Assembly (NCBI RefSeq): GCF_001484195.1
Contig: NZ_LLYW01000022.1
Location: forward strand, 1-42,185
Source: Thermococcus celericrescens
GTDB taxonomy: Archaea; Methanobacteriota_B; Thermococci; Thermococcales; Thermococcaceae
DNA length: 42,185 bases
Direction of reading: 5' to 3'
Both the position numbers and the translations under genes were made by a program. Shown piece after piece: positions 33,873-41,745 of this stretch (positions within the stretch are counted from its first letter, which is position 1; each line of letters begins with the position of its first letter). The notes beneath the pieces are model-generated. The model was not told the origin of the DNA and made no database searches. It worked only from the letters and a program-made list of their open reading frames with translations.

Positions 33873-33913
33873 TTCGTTGGAACCCTCTCCCTTCACGGCG
33901 GGGAGGAGGTCAG
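33720..33913 (+). ncRNA. Predicted omega-RNA scaffold at the tnpB right end
   Basis: By analogy with IS200/IS605 elements, the end of tnpB and the right end encode the guide RNA of TnpB. The stretch is rich in short inverted repeats, including GGGAACCC/GGGTTCC near 33810-33828 and GAGGGGTT pairing with AACCCTC (33863-33887) directly before the conserved right-end block ending GGTCAG. The same terminal pairing is found in the 411-bp element. The guide would begin GAGGCAACG at 33914. Transcription is not shown. Confidence 0.45.
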
Positions 33914-33991
33914 GAGGCAACGATAACCACTTTAAGGGAGGACGTTGAGAGGCTCAGGGGAATGATGACTTTGCCGAGTCCTGAGGGGTGA
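33914..33991 (+). pseudogene. 3' part of the interrupted DUF357-like gene
   Basis: Directly after the transposon the sequence reads EATITTLREDVERLRGMMT and LPSPEG to TGA 33989-33991, with no start of its own. It is in phase with the 5' part ending at 32278 once the 1635-bp element is removed. The last 38 bp overlap the 3' end of the convergent gene at 33954. Confidence 0.5.
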
Positions 33992-34445
33992 TGAGGTTCA
34001 GCGGCTGACCCTTCGACGACAGAAGCTCGCCTTCTCCTTTCCCCTCCTCCCTCCGGCACGCCTTCGCGGCATCCCTGAGTGTCTCTGCCAGTCCGGGGTT
34101 TCCGTGGAGCGTGACCACCACCGCGCCGCCGCCCAATGGGTGGAACGTTATCTCTATAACGCCCGTGATTCGGTCGACATCGATTCTCGAGGGCACCATC
34201 CTCACCAGAAATGCACCCTTCTCCATTCGGCCCCATACCGCCGTTATCTCGATGAGCCCGTGGGAGTAGAAGATGTTCATGAATGGAAGTGGGTCTTCCG
34301 TTGGCGTCAGGGGGTGGGCCACCTCGCCGTAGAAAAGGGCCTTTCCCCGTGCCGTTCCCAGGTAGATAGAACCGCAAAGGTCATCTATGTAACGACCCAA
34401 AGTTTCATAAACTACATTAACCGAGTCACCCAATGCTATCACCAT
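33954..34445 (-). CDS. Hypothetical protein
   Basis: Up to 163 residues from ATG 34445; a TTG at 34433 (LGDSVNVVYETLG) lies just after GGTGAT and may be the real start. It is soluble, with beta strands and no membrane segment (GKALFYGEVAHPL; FYSHGLIEITAVWGR; DRITGVIEITFHPLGGG; AVVVTLHGNP), so perhaps a beta-sheet domain. The C-terminal 35 residues are charged and disordered-looking. No family recognised. It is divergent from the DUF4152 gene, with which it may share a promoter region. Confidence 0.55.
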   Translation of the reverse strand: MVIALGDSVNVVYETLGRYIDDLCGSIYLGTARGKALFYGEVAHPLTPTEDPLPFMNIFYSHGLIEITAVWGRMEKGAFLVRMVPSRIDVDRITGVIEITFHPLGGGAVVVTLHGNPGLAETLRDAAKACRREEGKGEGELLSSKGQPLNLITPQDSAKSSFP

Positions 34446-34499
34446 GATATACTTTGTCGTGGGATGTATATTGGTAATTGCCCGTTAACGGTGGTTTCC

Positions 34500-35183
34500 A
34501 TGAAGATCGTTGCAGCTGACACGGGTGGTGCACTGCTCACGGAGGACTATGAACCGGTTGGCCTGATAGCGACGGCGGCGGTACTCGTTGAGAGGCCCTA
34601 CAGGACCGCGGCCCTGAGCGTGGCCCGCTACGCGGATCCGTTCAACTACGATATGAGCGGCAGGCAGGCGGTAAGGGACGAGGCTTTCCTGGCCGTTGAA
34701 CTCGCGAGGGAAGTCAGGCCCGATGTAATTCACCTCGACTCCACCATCGGGGGAATAGAGGTCAGGAAGCTCGACGAGCCGACGATAGATGCCCTGACGA
34801 TAACCGACAGGGGCAAGGAAGTGTGGAAGGACTTGGCCAAGGACCTTCAGCCCCTGGCAAAGAAATTCTGGGAGGAGACGGGGATAGAGATAATCGCCAT
34901 CGGCAAGTCGAGCGTTCCCGTGAGGATAGCGGAAATCTACGCAGGCCTCTACACCGCCAAGTGGGCGATTGACTACGCGAGGGAGCACGGCAAGGCCACC
35001 GTCGGCCTGCCGAGGTATATGAAAGTTGAAATCCGCCCCGGAAAAATCCACGGCGAGAGCCTTGACCCACGCGAGGGCGGTCTCTTCGGGGAGATTGAGG
35101 CAAAAACGGAAGGAATCGGCTGGGAGCTCTATCCAAACCCGCTCGTGAGGCGCTTCATGGTGCTAGAAGTTTGGAAGGAGTGA
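34500..35183 (+). CDS. DUF4152 family protein
   Basis: 227 residues from ATG 34500, after GGTGGTTTCC, with a TATA-like GTATATTGG at about 34466-34474. Conserved parts include KIVAADTGGALLTEDYEPVG at the N-terminus, an Asp in DVIHLDSTIGGIEVR, a DALTITDRGKEVW segment, IIAIGKSSVPVRIAEIYAG and VRRFMVLEVWKE. I recognise it as DUF4152, a Thermococcales/euryarchaeal family. The N-terminal beta strand with acidic residues recalls an RNase H-like fold, but function is not established. Its TGA overlaps the GTG of a small downstream gene now broken. Confidence 0.75.
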   Translation: MKIVAADTGGALLTEDYEPVGLIATAAVLVERPYRTAALSVARYADPFNYDMSGRQAVRDEAFLAVELAREVRPDVIHLDSTIGGIEVRKLDEPTIDALTITDRGKEVWKDLAKDLQPLAKKFWEETGIEIIAIGKSSVPVRIAEIYAGLYTAKWAIDYAREHGKATVGLPRYMKVEIRPGKIHGESLDPREGGLFGEIEAKTEGIGWELYPNPLVRRFMVLEVWKE

Positions 35184-35441
35184 TACAAAGTTTTTTAACC
35201 GATTATTCATTACTTTTTTCTTCTGAAAGCCTCGCCCTTCACGGCGGGGAGGAGGTCAGTTCTCGCGGTTCCTGTGATACTCGTTATCTGGTTGTTCAAT
35301 TTCGTAGATGATGTAATTGGCATCGTGGGGGGATTTGGAGTTGTGGTTTTGTATCAGCTTTTTCTCGGTGCCATGGTCTCCAACGAAATAGAAAAATTAA
35401 GAAGGGAACGGAAAGATGGCTGGCGCTACGGCTGGTATTAG
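35180..35441 (+). pseudogene. Small membrane protein gene disrupted by a 46-bp transposon scar
   Basis: GTG 35180 overlaps the DUF4152 stop (GTGA) after GGAAGGAG. The frame reads MIQSFLTDYSL up to 35212, then runs into the scar and stops early at TGA about 35317. Removing 35214-35259 gives LLAVPVILVIWLFNF, VDDVIGIVGGFGVVVLYQLF and SNEIEKLRRERKDGWRYGWY, a 72-residue protein with two membrane helices, ending at TAG 35439-35441. Since 46 is not a multiple of three, the scar shifts the frame. The layout faintly resembles the interrupted gene at 11623 (helix, VDD-like loop, helix, KLRRxRK-type tail). Confidence 0.6.
35214..35259 (+). mobile_element. 46-bp scar of a TnpB-type element (left end fused to right end)
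   Basis: It starts after TTAC with TTTTTTCTTCT, GAAAG and CCTCGCCCTT, as the left ends at 11907 and 32283 do, and then runs straight on as CACGGCGGGG and AGGAGGTCAG, as the right ends do. All interior DNA is missing, as expected from deletion between the two similar end hairpins. Confidence 0.65.
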
Positions 35442-37336
35442 TCCAGCTCGCTCGGGAACTTTATCGCGTCGAACGGGCAGAGCTGGTTGCAGACGCCGCA
35501 TCCGGTGCAGAGCAGGTTGTCTATCCTGACCTTGTTGGTATCTGGCTCGTAAACGAGCGCCGGACAGCCGGTCAGGAGTATGCAGGCCTTGCAGCCGGTA
35601 CACTTGTCCTCGACGACAACCGGTATCTCTCCTATCTCGCCGCGCCTTATGACCGGTATAACGCACTCCTGCTTCGCTATTATCACCGCCGGCCCATCGA
35701 TCTGCATCGCCTCCTTTATGGCCTCCCTGGTGGCCTTGAGGTCGTAGGGGTCAACGGTCTTGACGTACTTAACTCCTAACGCCTTGACGAGGGCCTCTAT
35801 GTCAATCTCGTTGAACTTCCTGCCGGTCTCACTCCCGCCCGTTCCCGGATGAGGCTGGTGGCCGGTCATCGCGGTGGTTCTGTTGTCGAGTATCATCACC
35901 AGAACGTTCAGGTTCTTGTAGACGGCATCAACCAGCGGCTGGATTCCGTTGTGGAAGAACGTCGAATCGCCGATGGTGGCTATCACCTTCTTGTTCAGCG
36001 CCACGCTCTGGCCGTTGGCCAGGCTTATGCTAGCGCCCATCACGTACTCGGTCCAGATGGCTTCGAGCGGTGGGAGGAGCGAGAGGGCGTAGCAGCCTAT
36101 GTCGCCGTGTATCGGGACGCTGTATCTGCCGAGCTTGAGGTCCCTCAGAGCGTCCAGCGCGGCCCTGTAGGAGCCCCTGTGAGGACAGCCTGGGCACATC
36201 CCAGGGGGTCTCTTCGGGGCGAGGCTTTCGGCGTATTTGACCCCCTCGGGCTTCTCGTAGGTCTCTCCTTCCTCGCCGATGAGCCTCAGCAGCGCGTTTC
36301 TCACGAGGCTCGGGGTGAGCTCGCCCTCGAGCGGGAAGTGGCCGGTTCTCTTGCCGTAGATTGGGACGTTGAGGCCGGCCTCGTAGGCCGCTATCTTGAC
36401 CTCCTCCTCGAGGAACGGTGCGCCGTCCTCGACCACTATCGCGAAGTCCACGCCCTTGAGGAACTCAACGACGAGCTTCCTCGGAAGCGGGTGCGGCGTG
36501 GAGAGCTTGAGAACCTTGAAATCTCCCTTTATCTTCGGGAGAACCTCGCGCACGTAGTTGTAGGGCGCGCCCTCGACGATTATTCCTATTCTACCGCTCC
36601 CCTCGACCCAGTTGAAGGGCATCGAGTTGAACTCCTCCTCTATCTTTGCCAGGGTCTCGTTGAGCCATTTGTGCCTTTTCCTGTTGCCCTCCATGCTCGC
36701 CCTGACGTACCTCTCAATGTCCTTCTTGAACTTCGGCTCGCGCTCAAGCTCGACGAACTCGCCGACTTCAACATCGGCCGTCGTGTGGTTCACCCTCGTG
36801 GTTGTCCTGAAGATGACGGGAACCTTGTAGCGCTCGCTCAGCTCGTAGGCGTAGATGATTAAATCGTGGGCCTCCTGCGGGTCCGCGGGCTCAAGAACCG
36901 GCAAAAGCGAGATTTTTCCATAATACCTGTCGTCCTGCTCGGTCTGGCTGGTGTGCGGTCCGGGGTCGTCGGCGACGAGGATTACGAGGCCACCTTCAAC
37001 GCCGGAATAGGCGAGACTCATGAGAGGGTCGGCGGCGACGTTGAGACCGACGCACTTCATGGTGACGAGCGTTCTTAAGCCGGTGTACGCAACTCCCGCG
37101 GCTTCCTCAAGGGCGACCTTCTCGTTGGGAGCCCACTCTGCGAAGACCTCCGGCTTAAGATGGGCTATCGTTTCTATAACCTCTGTCGAGGGCGTTCCTG
37201 GGTAACCGGTAGCAAAAACGACTCCCGATTCCAGGGCACCGTAGGCTATGGCCTCGTTCCCCATAAGAAGTTTCCTTTCCCTCTTTTTGGCCTTGGGCTC
37301 GGCCGAGTCAGAAGGGTGAGCCTTAACTGTCTCCAT
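35438..37336 (-). CDS. iorA: Indolepyruvate:ferredoxin oxidoreductase, alpha subunit
   Basis: 632 residues from ATG 37336, after GGTGGTCATC. The pyruvate-ferredoxin-type N-terminal domain begins MGNEAIAYGALESG with GYPGTPSTEVIE. The thiamine diphosphate domain has MCPGCPHRGSY, HGDIGCYALSLLPP and the GDSTFFHNGIQPLVDAVY...DN motif. Two 4Fe-4S clusters are bound at the C-terminus by CTGCKACILLTGCP and CTGCGVCNQLCP. With IorB it converts aryl pyruvates from aromatic amino acids to aryl-CoA, reducing ferredoxin. iorB is not next to it here. A TATA-like GTTTTAACC at about 37365-37373 is its promoter. Confidence 0.93.
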   Translation of the reverse strand: METVKAHPSDSAEPKAKKRERKLLMGNEAIAYGALESGVVFATGYPGTPSTEVIETIAHLKPEVFAEWAPNEKVALEEAAGVAYTGLRTLVTMKCVGLNVAADPLMSLAYSGVEGGLVILVADDPGPHTSQTEQDDRYYGKISLLPVLEPADPQEAHDLIIYAYELSERYKVPVIFRTTTRVNHTTADVEVGEFVELEREPKFKKDIERYVRASMEGNRKRHKWLNETLAKIEEEFNSMPFNWVEGSGRIGIIVEGAPYNYVREVLPKIKGDFKVLKLSTPHPLPRKLVVEFLKGVDFAIVVEDGAPFLEEEVKIAAYEAGLNVPIYGKRTGHFPLEGELTPSLVRNALLRLIGEEGETYEKPEGVKYAESLAPKRPPGMCPGCPHRGSYRAALDALRDLKLGRYSVPIHGDIGCYALSLLPPLEAIWTEYVMGASISLANGQSVALNKKVIATIGDSTFFHNGIQPLVDAVYKNLNVLVMILDNRTTAMTGHQPHPGTGGSETGRKFNEIDIEALVKALGVKYVKTVDPYDLKATREAIKEAMQIDGPAVIIAKQECVIPVIRRGEIGEIPVVVEDKCTGCKACILLTGCPALVYEPDTNKVRIDNLLCTGCGVCNQLCPFDAIKFPSELD

Positions 37337-37345
37337 GATGACCAC

Positions 37346-37475
37346 CGTAGGCTATCTGTGTCGAGGGTTAAAACTCTATGCTCAGAGAAGTGCCGGTAAA
37401 AATCAAAAAATTTTCGAAAAATTAGGTTTTTCGTTTGCCCTTTTTGTTGTAGTACACTTCGTTGTGGGTGCGGAA
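37346..37475. other. Non-coding stretch before iorA
   Basis: It contains the minus-strand iorA promoter and AT-rich sequence with runs such as AAAAAATTTTCGAAAAATT, itself a near-palindrome (around 37405-37423). It may serve as the terminator of the frameshifted gene upstream. No gene is seen. Confidence 0.35.
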
Positions 37476-37699
37476 TCACGTCCTGGTTATTGTCTCCGAA
37501 CGCCATTCCCTGGGCGCCATTATGAAGAGAACCCCAATGATGAACGCCACCACGGTGATGCCGCCGGCAAGGGGTGCGTAATCGGGGAAGCCCCAGAACA
37601 TGATGAGAAACGGAACGCTGATGATCCCGATCACTATGGATGCGAAGAGCACCGTGAGAGCTTGTATCCGTACCGCTCCATGAACAGCCCTATGTCCAC
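37476..37699 (-). pseudogene. Frameshifted small membrane protein, paralogue of the upstream gene
   Basis: GTG 37699 follows GGAGGTGAGGAAA and reads VDIGLFMERYGYK, the same opening as the gene at 37956 (VDFDLFMERYGYK). After the lysine the frame is lost; the next frame continues with two membrane helices, ALTVLFASIVIGIISVPFLI and GGITVVAFIIGVLFIMAP, ending at TGA 37478-37476. The total of 224 nt is one base short of whole codons, so one base is missing near 37660. As it stands the product stops after 21 residues. A sequencing error is possible. Confidence 0.6.
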
Positions 37700-37704
37700 T
37701 TTCC

Positions 37705-37956
37705 TCACCTCCTCGGCCTGTCGTCGTAGAAGTACTTCGCGTGGGCCTGCGCCTGAGCGTCCATGACGCGCCTCTTTACGGTGAGGGCGTAGACGACCAG
37801 GAGGAGCAGGAACAGTCCACCCGCGAAGAGTCCGTAGAGCCTGAGAATTGAATACGCGGAGAACGCCAGAACCCCAAGTATCGTTAGAAGGACGATCCCG
37901 AATATCCCGAAGAGTATCTTATACCCGTACCTCTCCATGAAGAGGTCGAAATCCAC
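37705..37956 (-). CDS. Small two-helix membrane protein
   Basis: 83 residues from GTG 37956 (VDFDLFMERYGYK), preceded by GGTGGTT. The start is supported by the paralogue at 37699, which opens in the same way. Two membrane helices follow (ILFGIFGIVLLTILGVLAF; LYGLFAGGLFLLLLVVYAL), then a basic tail (KRRVMDAQAQAHAKYFYDDR). The longer frame reaching 38259 lies over the divergent gene and is rejected. Forms a two-gene operon with the frameshifted paralogue downstream. No family recognised. Confidence 0.6.
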   Translation of the reverse strand: MDFDLFMERYGYKILFGIFGIVLLTILGVLAFSAYSILRLYGLFAGGLFLLLLVVYALTVKRRVMDAQAQAHAKYFYDDRPRR

Positions 37957-38046
37957 CACAACCACCGTATGAGTTTTATCCCATACAACGTAAAAGCCTT
38001 TCGGGAGGCTTAAATACTCTCCCTGATAAATGGGTACGTGGTGAAG

Positions 38047-38334
38047 ATGAAGGTTCGCGAACTTTTGGAGATCCTGGACGAGACGATAGCGACGGTGAGG
38101 ATAGCCATCGTTTCCAACCAGCAGAGGGCCTTTGAAAGTCCCCACACCAGCTACGAGTTCACGCAGAGGGCGATTGAGCTTCAGGAGGACCTCGACGATC
38201 TCTTGAAAGCTAGAGATGTCCTGACAAAGCTCGACCCGGAGGACGATGTGGAGAACCACTACCCCCGGGAGGAGCTCGAGGAGTTTTTAAAGCTCCTGGA
38301 ACTTCTCAGAGGGGCCGAACCGCATGCCTTCTAA
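38047..38334 (+). CDS. Small helical protein of unknown function
   Basis: 95 residues from ATG 38047, after GGTGAAG; GTG 38041 is an alternative. A TATA box (GCTTAAATA, about 38008-38016) precedes it. The sequence is mostly helical and acidic (VRELLEILDETIATVRIAIV; FTQRAIELQEDLDDLLKARD; REELEEFLKLLELLRG), compatible with a helical bundle. It lies about 20 bp before the MazG-like gene and may be co-transcribed with it. Confidence 0.65.
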   Translation: MKVRELLEILDETIATVRIAIVSNQQRAFESPHTSYEFTQRAIELQEDLDDLLKARDVLTKLDPEDDVENHYPREELEEFLKLLELLRGAEPHAF

Positions 38335-38353
38335 AATCCACTGGGGTGGTGGC

Positions 38354-38680
38354 ATGGACTTCCGGGAGCTTGAAAGGAAGGTCGTCGCCTTCCGCGAGGA
38401 GAGGGGCTGGGGGATATACCACACGCCAAAGAACCTGGCCATATCCGCGGCGGTCGAGCTGGGCGAGCTTCTGGAGCACTTTCAGTGGGGGAGCGATGGG
38501 GAGATACTTGAGGCTGTGAAGGATCCGACCAAAAAGGAAGCCATAGCCGACGAGATAGCTGACGTCGTGATTTACCTAACGCTCCTCGCCCACGAGCTTG
38601 GCATAGACATCGATGAGGCGGTTGAGAGGAAGCTGGAGAAGAACGGGAGGAAGTACCCCGTTGGAGTTACCCCCGAGTGA
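38354..38680 (+). CDS. MazG-like nucleotide pyrophosphohydrolase
   Basis: 108 residues from ATG 38354, after GGGGTGGTGGC. The all-alpha NTP-PPase metal motifs are present: ExxE in SAAVELGELLEHFQW and ExxD in IADEIADVVIYLTLLAHELG. Such enzymes hydrolyse (d)NTPs to monophosphates, removing damaged or surplus nucleotides; length and the HFQW segment resemble the dCTPase/RS21-like branch. Its 3' end overlaps the convergent HIT gene by 14 bp. Confidence 0.85.
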   Translation: MDFRELERKVVAFREERGWGIYHTPKNLAISAAVELGELLEHFQWGSDGEILEAVKDPTKKEAIADEIADVVIYLTLLAHELGIDIDEAVERKLEKNGRKYPVGVTPE

Positions 38681-39119
38681 GGGCTTCCCTCAGCCTCTCA
38701 ACCTCTTCCTCGCTCATCCTGTTTCTCTTCCAGCGCTCCTTTAAATTCAGGTTCTCGTCCTCCAGATCCAGAACCGCCTTTCTAACGCCTCCCCTCGGAT
38801 GGGCGCAGTCCCCTTCCCACCTCGGAATGACGTGGAGGTGCAGGTGCGGAACCGTCTGACCTGCCGCCTTTCCAAGGTTCATGCCGACGTTGAAGGCGCC
38901 AGGTTTCAGTGTCCCCCTCAGCTTTTCTATCGCCAGTTCCATACCCCTAATCAGCGCTGATTTCTCCGTCTCAGTTAGCTCCTCCCACCTTTCGACGTGC
39001 CGCTTTGGGACGACGAGCAGGTGCCCCCTGCTTGCCGGATAGGAGTCTGTGAGAATTCTAATGAGCTCATCCTCGTGGAGTATGACATCTTTCTTGGGAC
39101 TGCAGAACGGGCACTCCAT
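38667..39119 (-). CDS. HIT-family nucleotide-binding protein
   Basis: 150 residues from ATG 39119, after GGTGTTTCC. An N-terminal CPFC pair and the histidine triad HLHLHVIPRW identify the HIT family; NVGMNLGKAAGQTVPH precedes the triad as usual. Members hydrolyse dinucleoside polyphosphates or nucleotidyl conjugates. The C-terminal 40 residues are charged and helical. A shared TATA-like GACTTAAAAC region (about 39133-39142) separates it from the divergent small membrane gene. Confidence 0.88.
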   Translation of the reverse strand: MECPFCSPKKDVILHEDELIRILTDSYPASRGHLLVVPKRHVERWEELTETEKSALIRGMELAIEKLRGTLKPGAFNVGMNLGKAAGQTVPHLHLHVIPRWEGDCAHPRGGVRKAVLDLEDENLNLKERWKRNRMSEEEVERLREALTRG

Positions 39120-39174
39120 TGGAAACACCAAAGACTTAAAACAGGTTCGGAATAAAAAGCTCTCGGTGAGTGCG

Positions 39175-39396
39175 GTGGACGATACCTTAGAGGTTATGAA
39201 GAAAAGCTACCAGAGGTTTCTGGCCGTTGGCCTCGGCCTCATGCTGATAGCGTTCCTCCTGATGATATGGCAGCCGCTGGGCAGACAGAACTCGCTGATA
39301 CTGGCGGTGATAGTCTTTTTGGTGGCATTTCTGCCGCTGGAGTTCGCACGCAGGATAGCGAGAAAGATGGCCCTCGGGGCTTTGAAAGGTGAATAG
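39175..39396 (+). CDS. Small two-helix membrane protein
   Basis: 73 residues from GTG 39175, four bases after GGTGAG; ATG 39196 after GAGGTT is an alternative start. Two membrane helices are clear (FLAVGLGLMLIAFLLMIW; SLILAVIVFLVAFLPLEFA), followed by a basic tail (RRIARKMALGALKGE) that should lie in the cytoplasm. No family recognised. Confidence 0.65.
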   Translation: MDDTLEVMKKSYQRFLAVGLGLMLIAFLLMIWQPLGRQNSLILAVIVFLVAFLPLEFARRIARKMALGALKGE

Positions 39397-39401
39397 AAAA
39401 G

Positions 39402-39410
39402 CTTAATTAG
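39402..39410 (+). promoter_or_regulatory. Candidate TATA box of the proteasome-exosome superoperon
   Basis: CTTAATTAG lies about 27 bp before an inferred start near 39431; the leader of about 43 nt contains GAGGTGATGTAAA directly before ATG 39474. It is the best TATA candidate in the gap. Confidence 0.4.
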
Positions 39411-39473
39411 ACCGCCCGAGAATTACGGGAAGAGTGTAGAGGAGTGACGATAATCCGTTAGAGGTGATGTAAA

Positions 39474-40256
39474 ATGGCGTTTGTACCACCACAGGCAGGC
39501 TACGACAGGGCGATTACCGTTTTCAGCCCTGACGGAAGGCTCTTCCAGGTGAACTATGCCCGGGAGGCAGTGAAGAGGGGCGCCACCGCCGTCGGCGTCA
39601 AGTGGAAGAACGGCGTCGTCCTCGCGGTGGAGAAGAGGATAACGAGCAAGCTCATCGAGCCGAGCAGCTACGAAAAGATTTTCCAGATCGACGACCACAT
39701 AGCCGCGGCTCCAAGCGGCATCATAGCCGACGCCCGCGTTCTCGTTGACAGGGCCAGGCTGGAGGCCCAGGTTTACAGGCTTACCTACGGCGAACCCGTT
39801 CCTCTCACCGTTCTGGTGAAGAAGATCTGCGATCTCAAGCAGGCCCACACCCAGTACGGCGGTGTGAGGCCCTTCGGTGCCGCCCTGCTCATGGCGGGCG
39901 TGAACGACAAGCCCGAGCTCTACGAGACCGACCCAAGCGGGGCTTACTTCGAGTGGAAGGCAGTGGCAATAGGCAGCGGCAGGAACACCGCCATGGCGAT
40001 CTTCGAGGAGCACTACACCGACGACATAGACATGGAAGGTGCGATAAAGCTTGCGATAATGGCCCTGGCGAAGACCCTTGAGGAGCCGAGTGCGGATGGC
40101 ATAGAGGTTGCCTACATAACCACGGACGACAAGCGCTGGAAGAAGCTCTCCAGGGAGGAGGTCGAGAAGTACCTCTCAGAGATACTGGAAGAGGTCAAGG
40201 AAGAGGAAGTCGAGGAGAGGGAAGAGGACTACTCCGAACTCGACCAGAACTACTGA
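39474..40256 (+). CDS. psmA: Proteasome alpha subunit
   Basis: 260 residues from ATG 39474 after GGTGATGTAAA. It has the N-terminal alpha-subunit helix region [20 protein letters not shown], which gates the 20S core, and [19 protein letters not shown] of the Ntn-hydrolase fold without a catalytic Thr. The C-terminus is acidic ([18 protein letters not shown]). It forms the outer rings of the 20S proteasome with PsmB and binds the PAN ATPase. First gene of the archaeal superoperon that continues with the SBDS homologue and the exosome. Confidence 0.96.
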   Translation: MAFVPPQAGYDRAITVFSPDGRLFQVNYAREAVKRGATAVGVKWKNGVVLAVEKRITSKLIEPSSYEKIFQIDDHIAAAPSGIIADARVLVDRARLEAQVYRLTYGEPVPLTVLVKKICDLKQAHTQYGGVRPFGAALLMAGVNDKPELYETDPSGAYFEWKAVAIGSGRNTAMAIFEEHYTDDIDMEGAIKLAIMALAKTLEEPSADGIEVAYITTDDKRWKKLSREEVEKYLSEILEEVKEEEVEEREEDYSELDQNY

Positions 40257-40267
40257 GGTGACGGGCG

Positions 40268-40978
40268 ATGCCCATAGGTGTGGATAAAGCCGTCATCGCC
40301 CGTCTGAAGACGCACGGCGAGACGTTTGAGATACTCGTTGACCCGTACCTTGCGAGGGACTTCAAGGAGGGCAGGGACGTCCCGATAGAGGATGTCCTCG
40401 CCACCCCTTACGTTTTCAAGGACGCCCACAAGGGCGACAAGGCCAGCGAGCACGAGATGGAGAAGATATTCGGAACCAGCGACCCCTACGAGGTGGCCAA
40501 GGTAATCCTCCGCAAGGGAGACGTCCAGCTCACCGCGGAGCAGAGGCGGCAGATGATAGAGGACAAGAGGCGCTACATAGCGACGGTAATACACAGGCAT
40601 GCGGTTGACCCCAGAACGGGTTTTCCCCACCCCGTTGACAGGATTCTCCGGGCGATGGACGAGGCCGGTGTCCACGTTGACCTGTTCAAGGACGCCGAGG
40701 CACAGATTCCGGGAGTCATCAAGGCTATACGACCGCTCCTCCCGATAAAGATGGAGATGAAGGTCATCGCTGTGAAGGTGCCCGGTGATTACGTCGGAAA
40801 GGCCTACGGGGAGATCAGGAAGTTCGGAAAGATAAAGCGCGAGGAGTGGGGAAGCGACGGCTCGTGGATGTTCCTCATAGAGATTCCGGGAGGAATTGAA
40901 GAGGAGTTTTATGAGAAACTTAACGCCCTTACGAGGGGCGAGGCGGTAACTAAACTGATAGAGAGGAAGGGACTATGA
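40268..40978 (+). CDS. SBDS-family ribosome maturation protein
   Basis: 236 residues from ATG 40268, 11 bp after psmA, with GAGGTGACGGGCG as ribosome binding site. N-terminal SBDS domain: [36 protein letters not shown]; middle helical domain around [20 protein letters not shown] and [17 protein letters not shown]-terminal ferredoxin-like domain ([18 protein letters not shown]). In eukaryotes Sdo1 releases the anti-association factor eIF6 from the large ribosomal subunit; the archaeal protein is thought to act similarly. Its stop overlaps rrp4 (ATGA). Confidence 0.94.
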   Translation: MPIGVDKAVIARLKTHGETFEILVDPYLARDFKEGRDVPIEDVLATPYVFKDAHKGDKASEHEMEKIFGTSDPYEVAKVILRKGDVQLTAEQRRQMIEDKRRYIATVIHRHAVDPRTGFPHPVDRILRAMDEAGVHVDLFKDAEAQIPGVIKAIRPLLPIKMEMKVIAVKVPGDYVGKAYGEIRKFGKIKREEWGSDGSWMFLIEIPGGIEEEFYEKLNALTRGEAVTKLIERKGL

Positions 40979-41745
40979 GGCGGATTTTTGTAAAAAGTAG
41001 GGAACTTGTGGTCCCGGGTACTTTACTTGCCCAGGGGCCGTTTAAGAACGGAAGAGGGACCTTCAGGGAAGGCAACAGGATATACTCCACTGTCGTGGGG
41101 CTCGTTGAGATAAGGGGCGACACTATACGTGTTATCTCGCTCGAGGGGCCGTACATACCCGAGGTCGGCGACAACGTCATAGGGAAGATAGTAGACGTCA
41201 GGTTCTCCAACTGGACGGTTGACATAGGCGCCCCATATCAGGCGGGCCTCCGCGTTCAGGACGCCACGGAGGAGCGCATCGACCTCGCAAAGACAGACTT
41301 GCGCAAAATATTCGACATAGGGGACATAATCTACGCCAGGATAAAGGCGTACAACGAGATAAATCAGATAGACCTCACCACGAAGGGCATGCCCTTCCGG
41401 GGCGGTCCCCTGCGCGGGGGGCAGATAGTGGAGATAACCCCCTCCAAGGTGCCCAGGCTCATAGGTAAGGGCGGTTCGATGATAAACCTCATCAAGAAGC
41501 TGACCGGCACGAGGATAATCGTCGGCCAGAACGGCTGGGTGTGGGTCAGCGGAAAGAACGAGGAGCTCGAAAAGCTGGCCATCGATGCCATCCTCAAGGT
41601 GAACAGGGAGAGCCACACTCAGGGACTGACCGATAGGGTCAAGGAGCTTCTCATGACCAGGCTCCAGGAGCTCAAGGAGCGGGGAGTTATTGAGGAAATA
41701 CCGCAGATTGAGGAACCAACCGCTGGAAAGGGTGAGGGAGAATGA
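40975..41745 (+). CDS. rrp4: Exosome RNA-binding subunit Rrp4
   Basis: 256 residues. N-terminal domain ([20 protein letters not shown]), S1 domain ([20 protein letters not shown]), and KH domain ([20 protein letters not shown], with a GxxG loop), the standard Rrp4 order. It forms part of the cap of the archaeal exosome and feeds RNA into the Rrp41-Rrp42 ring. ATG 40975 overlaps the SBDS stop, and its TGA overlaps the rrp41 ATG. The short acidic tail is variable in the family. Confidence 0.95.
   Translation: MRRIFVKSRELVVPGTLLAQGPFKNGRGTFREGNRIYSTVVGLVEIRGDTIRVISLEGPYIPEVGDNVIGKIVDVRFSNWTVDIGAPYQAGLRVQDATEERIDLAKTDLRKIFDIGDIIYARIKAYNEINQIDLTTKGMPFRGGPLRGGQIVEITPSKVPRLIGKGGSMINLIKKLTGTRIIVGQNGWVWVSGKNEELEKLAIDAILKVNRESHTQGLTDRVKELLMTRLQELKERGVIEEIPQIEEPTAGKGEGE

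Larger units (their letters stand above)
32279..33913 (+). mobile_element. TnpB-type (IS200/IS605-like) element with RHH gene and tnpB, no transposase
   Basis: The left end begins after ATAC (32275-32278) with GTGA, TTTTTTCTTTT, five bases, and CTTCGCCCTTTGGGCGGGG; the right end is CTTCACGGCGGGG then AGGAGGTCAG (to 33913). Both ends match the 411-bp element at 11907 and the scar at 35214. It carries two overlapping genes, a ribbon-helix-helix protein and TnpB, and no TnpA. The length, 1635 bp, is a multiple of three, and removal rejoins the host reading frame. The left boundary could be 4 bp farther right (after GTGA), but then the host frame would not be restored. Confidence 0.75.

Noticed and set aside
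33988-34007. TGATGA followed by CTGA resembles C and D boxes of a C/D guide RNA
   Set aside because: The boxes are only about 10 nt apart, no C'/D' pair follows, and the site lies in the 3' ends of two convergent genes.
37957-38259. Longer version of the small membrane protein on the minus strand
   Set aside because: The extension lies across the promoter and coding region of the divergent gene at 38047 and has no counterpart in the paralogue.
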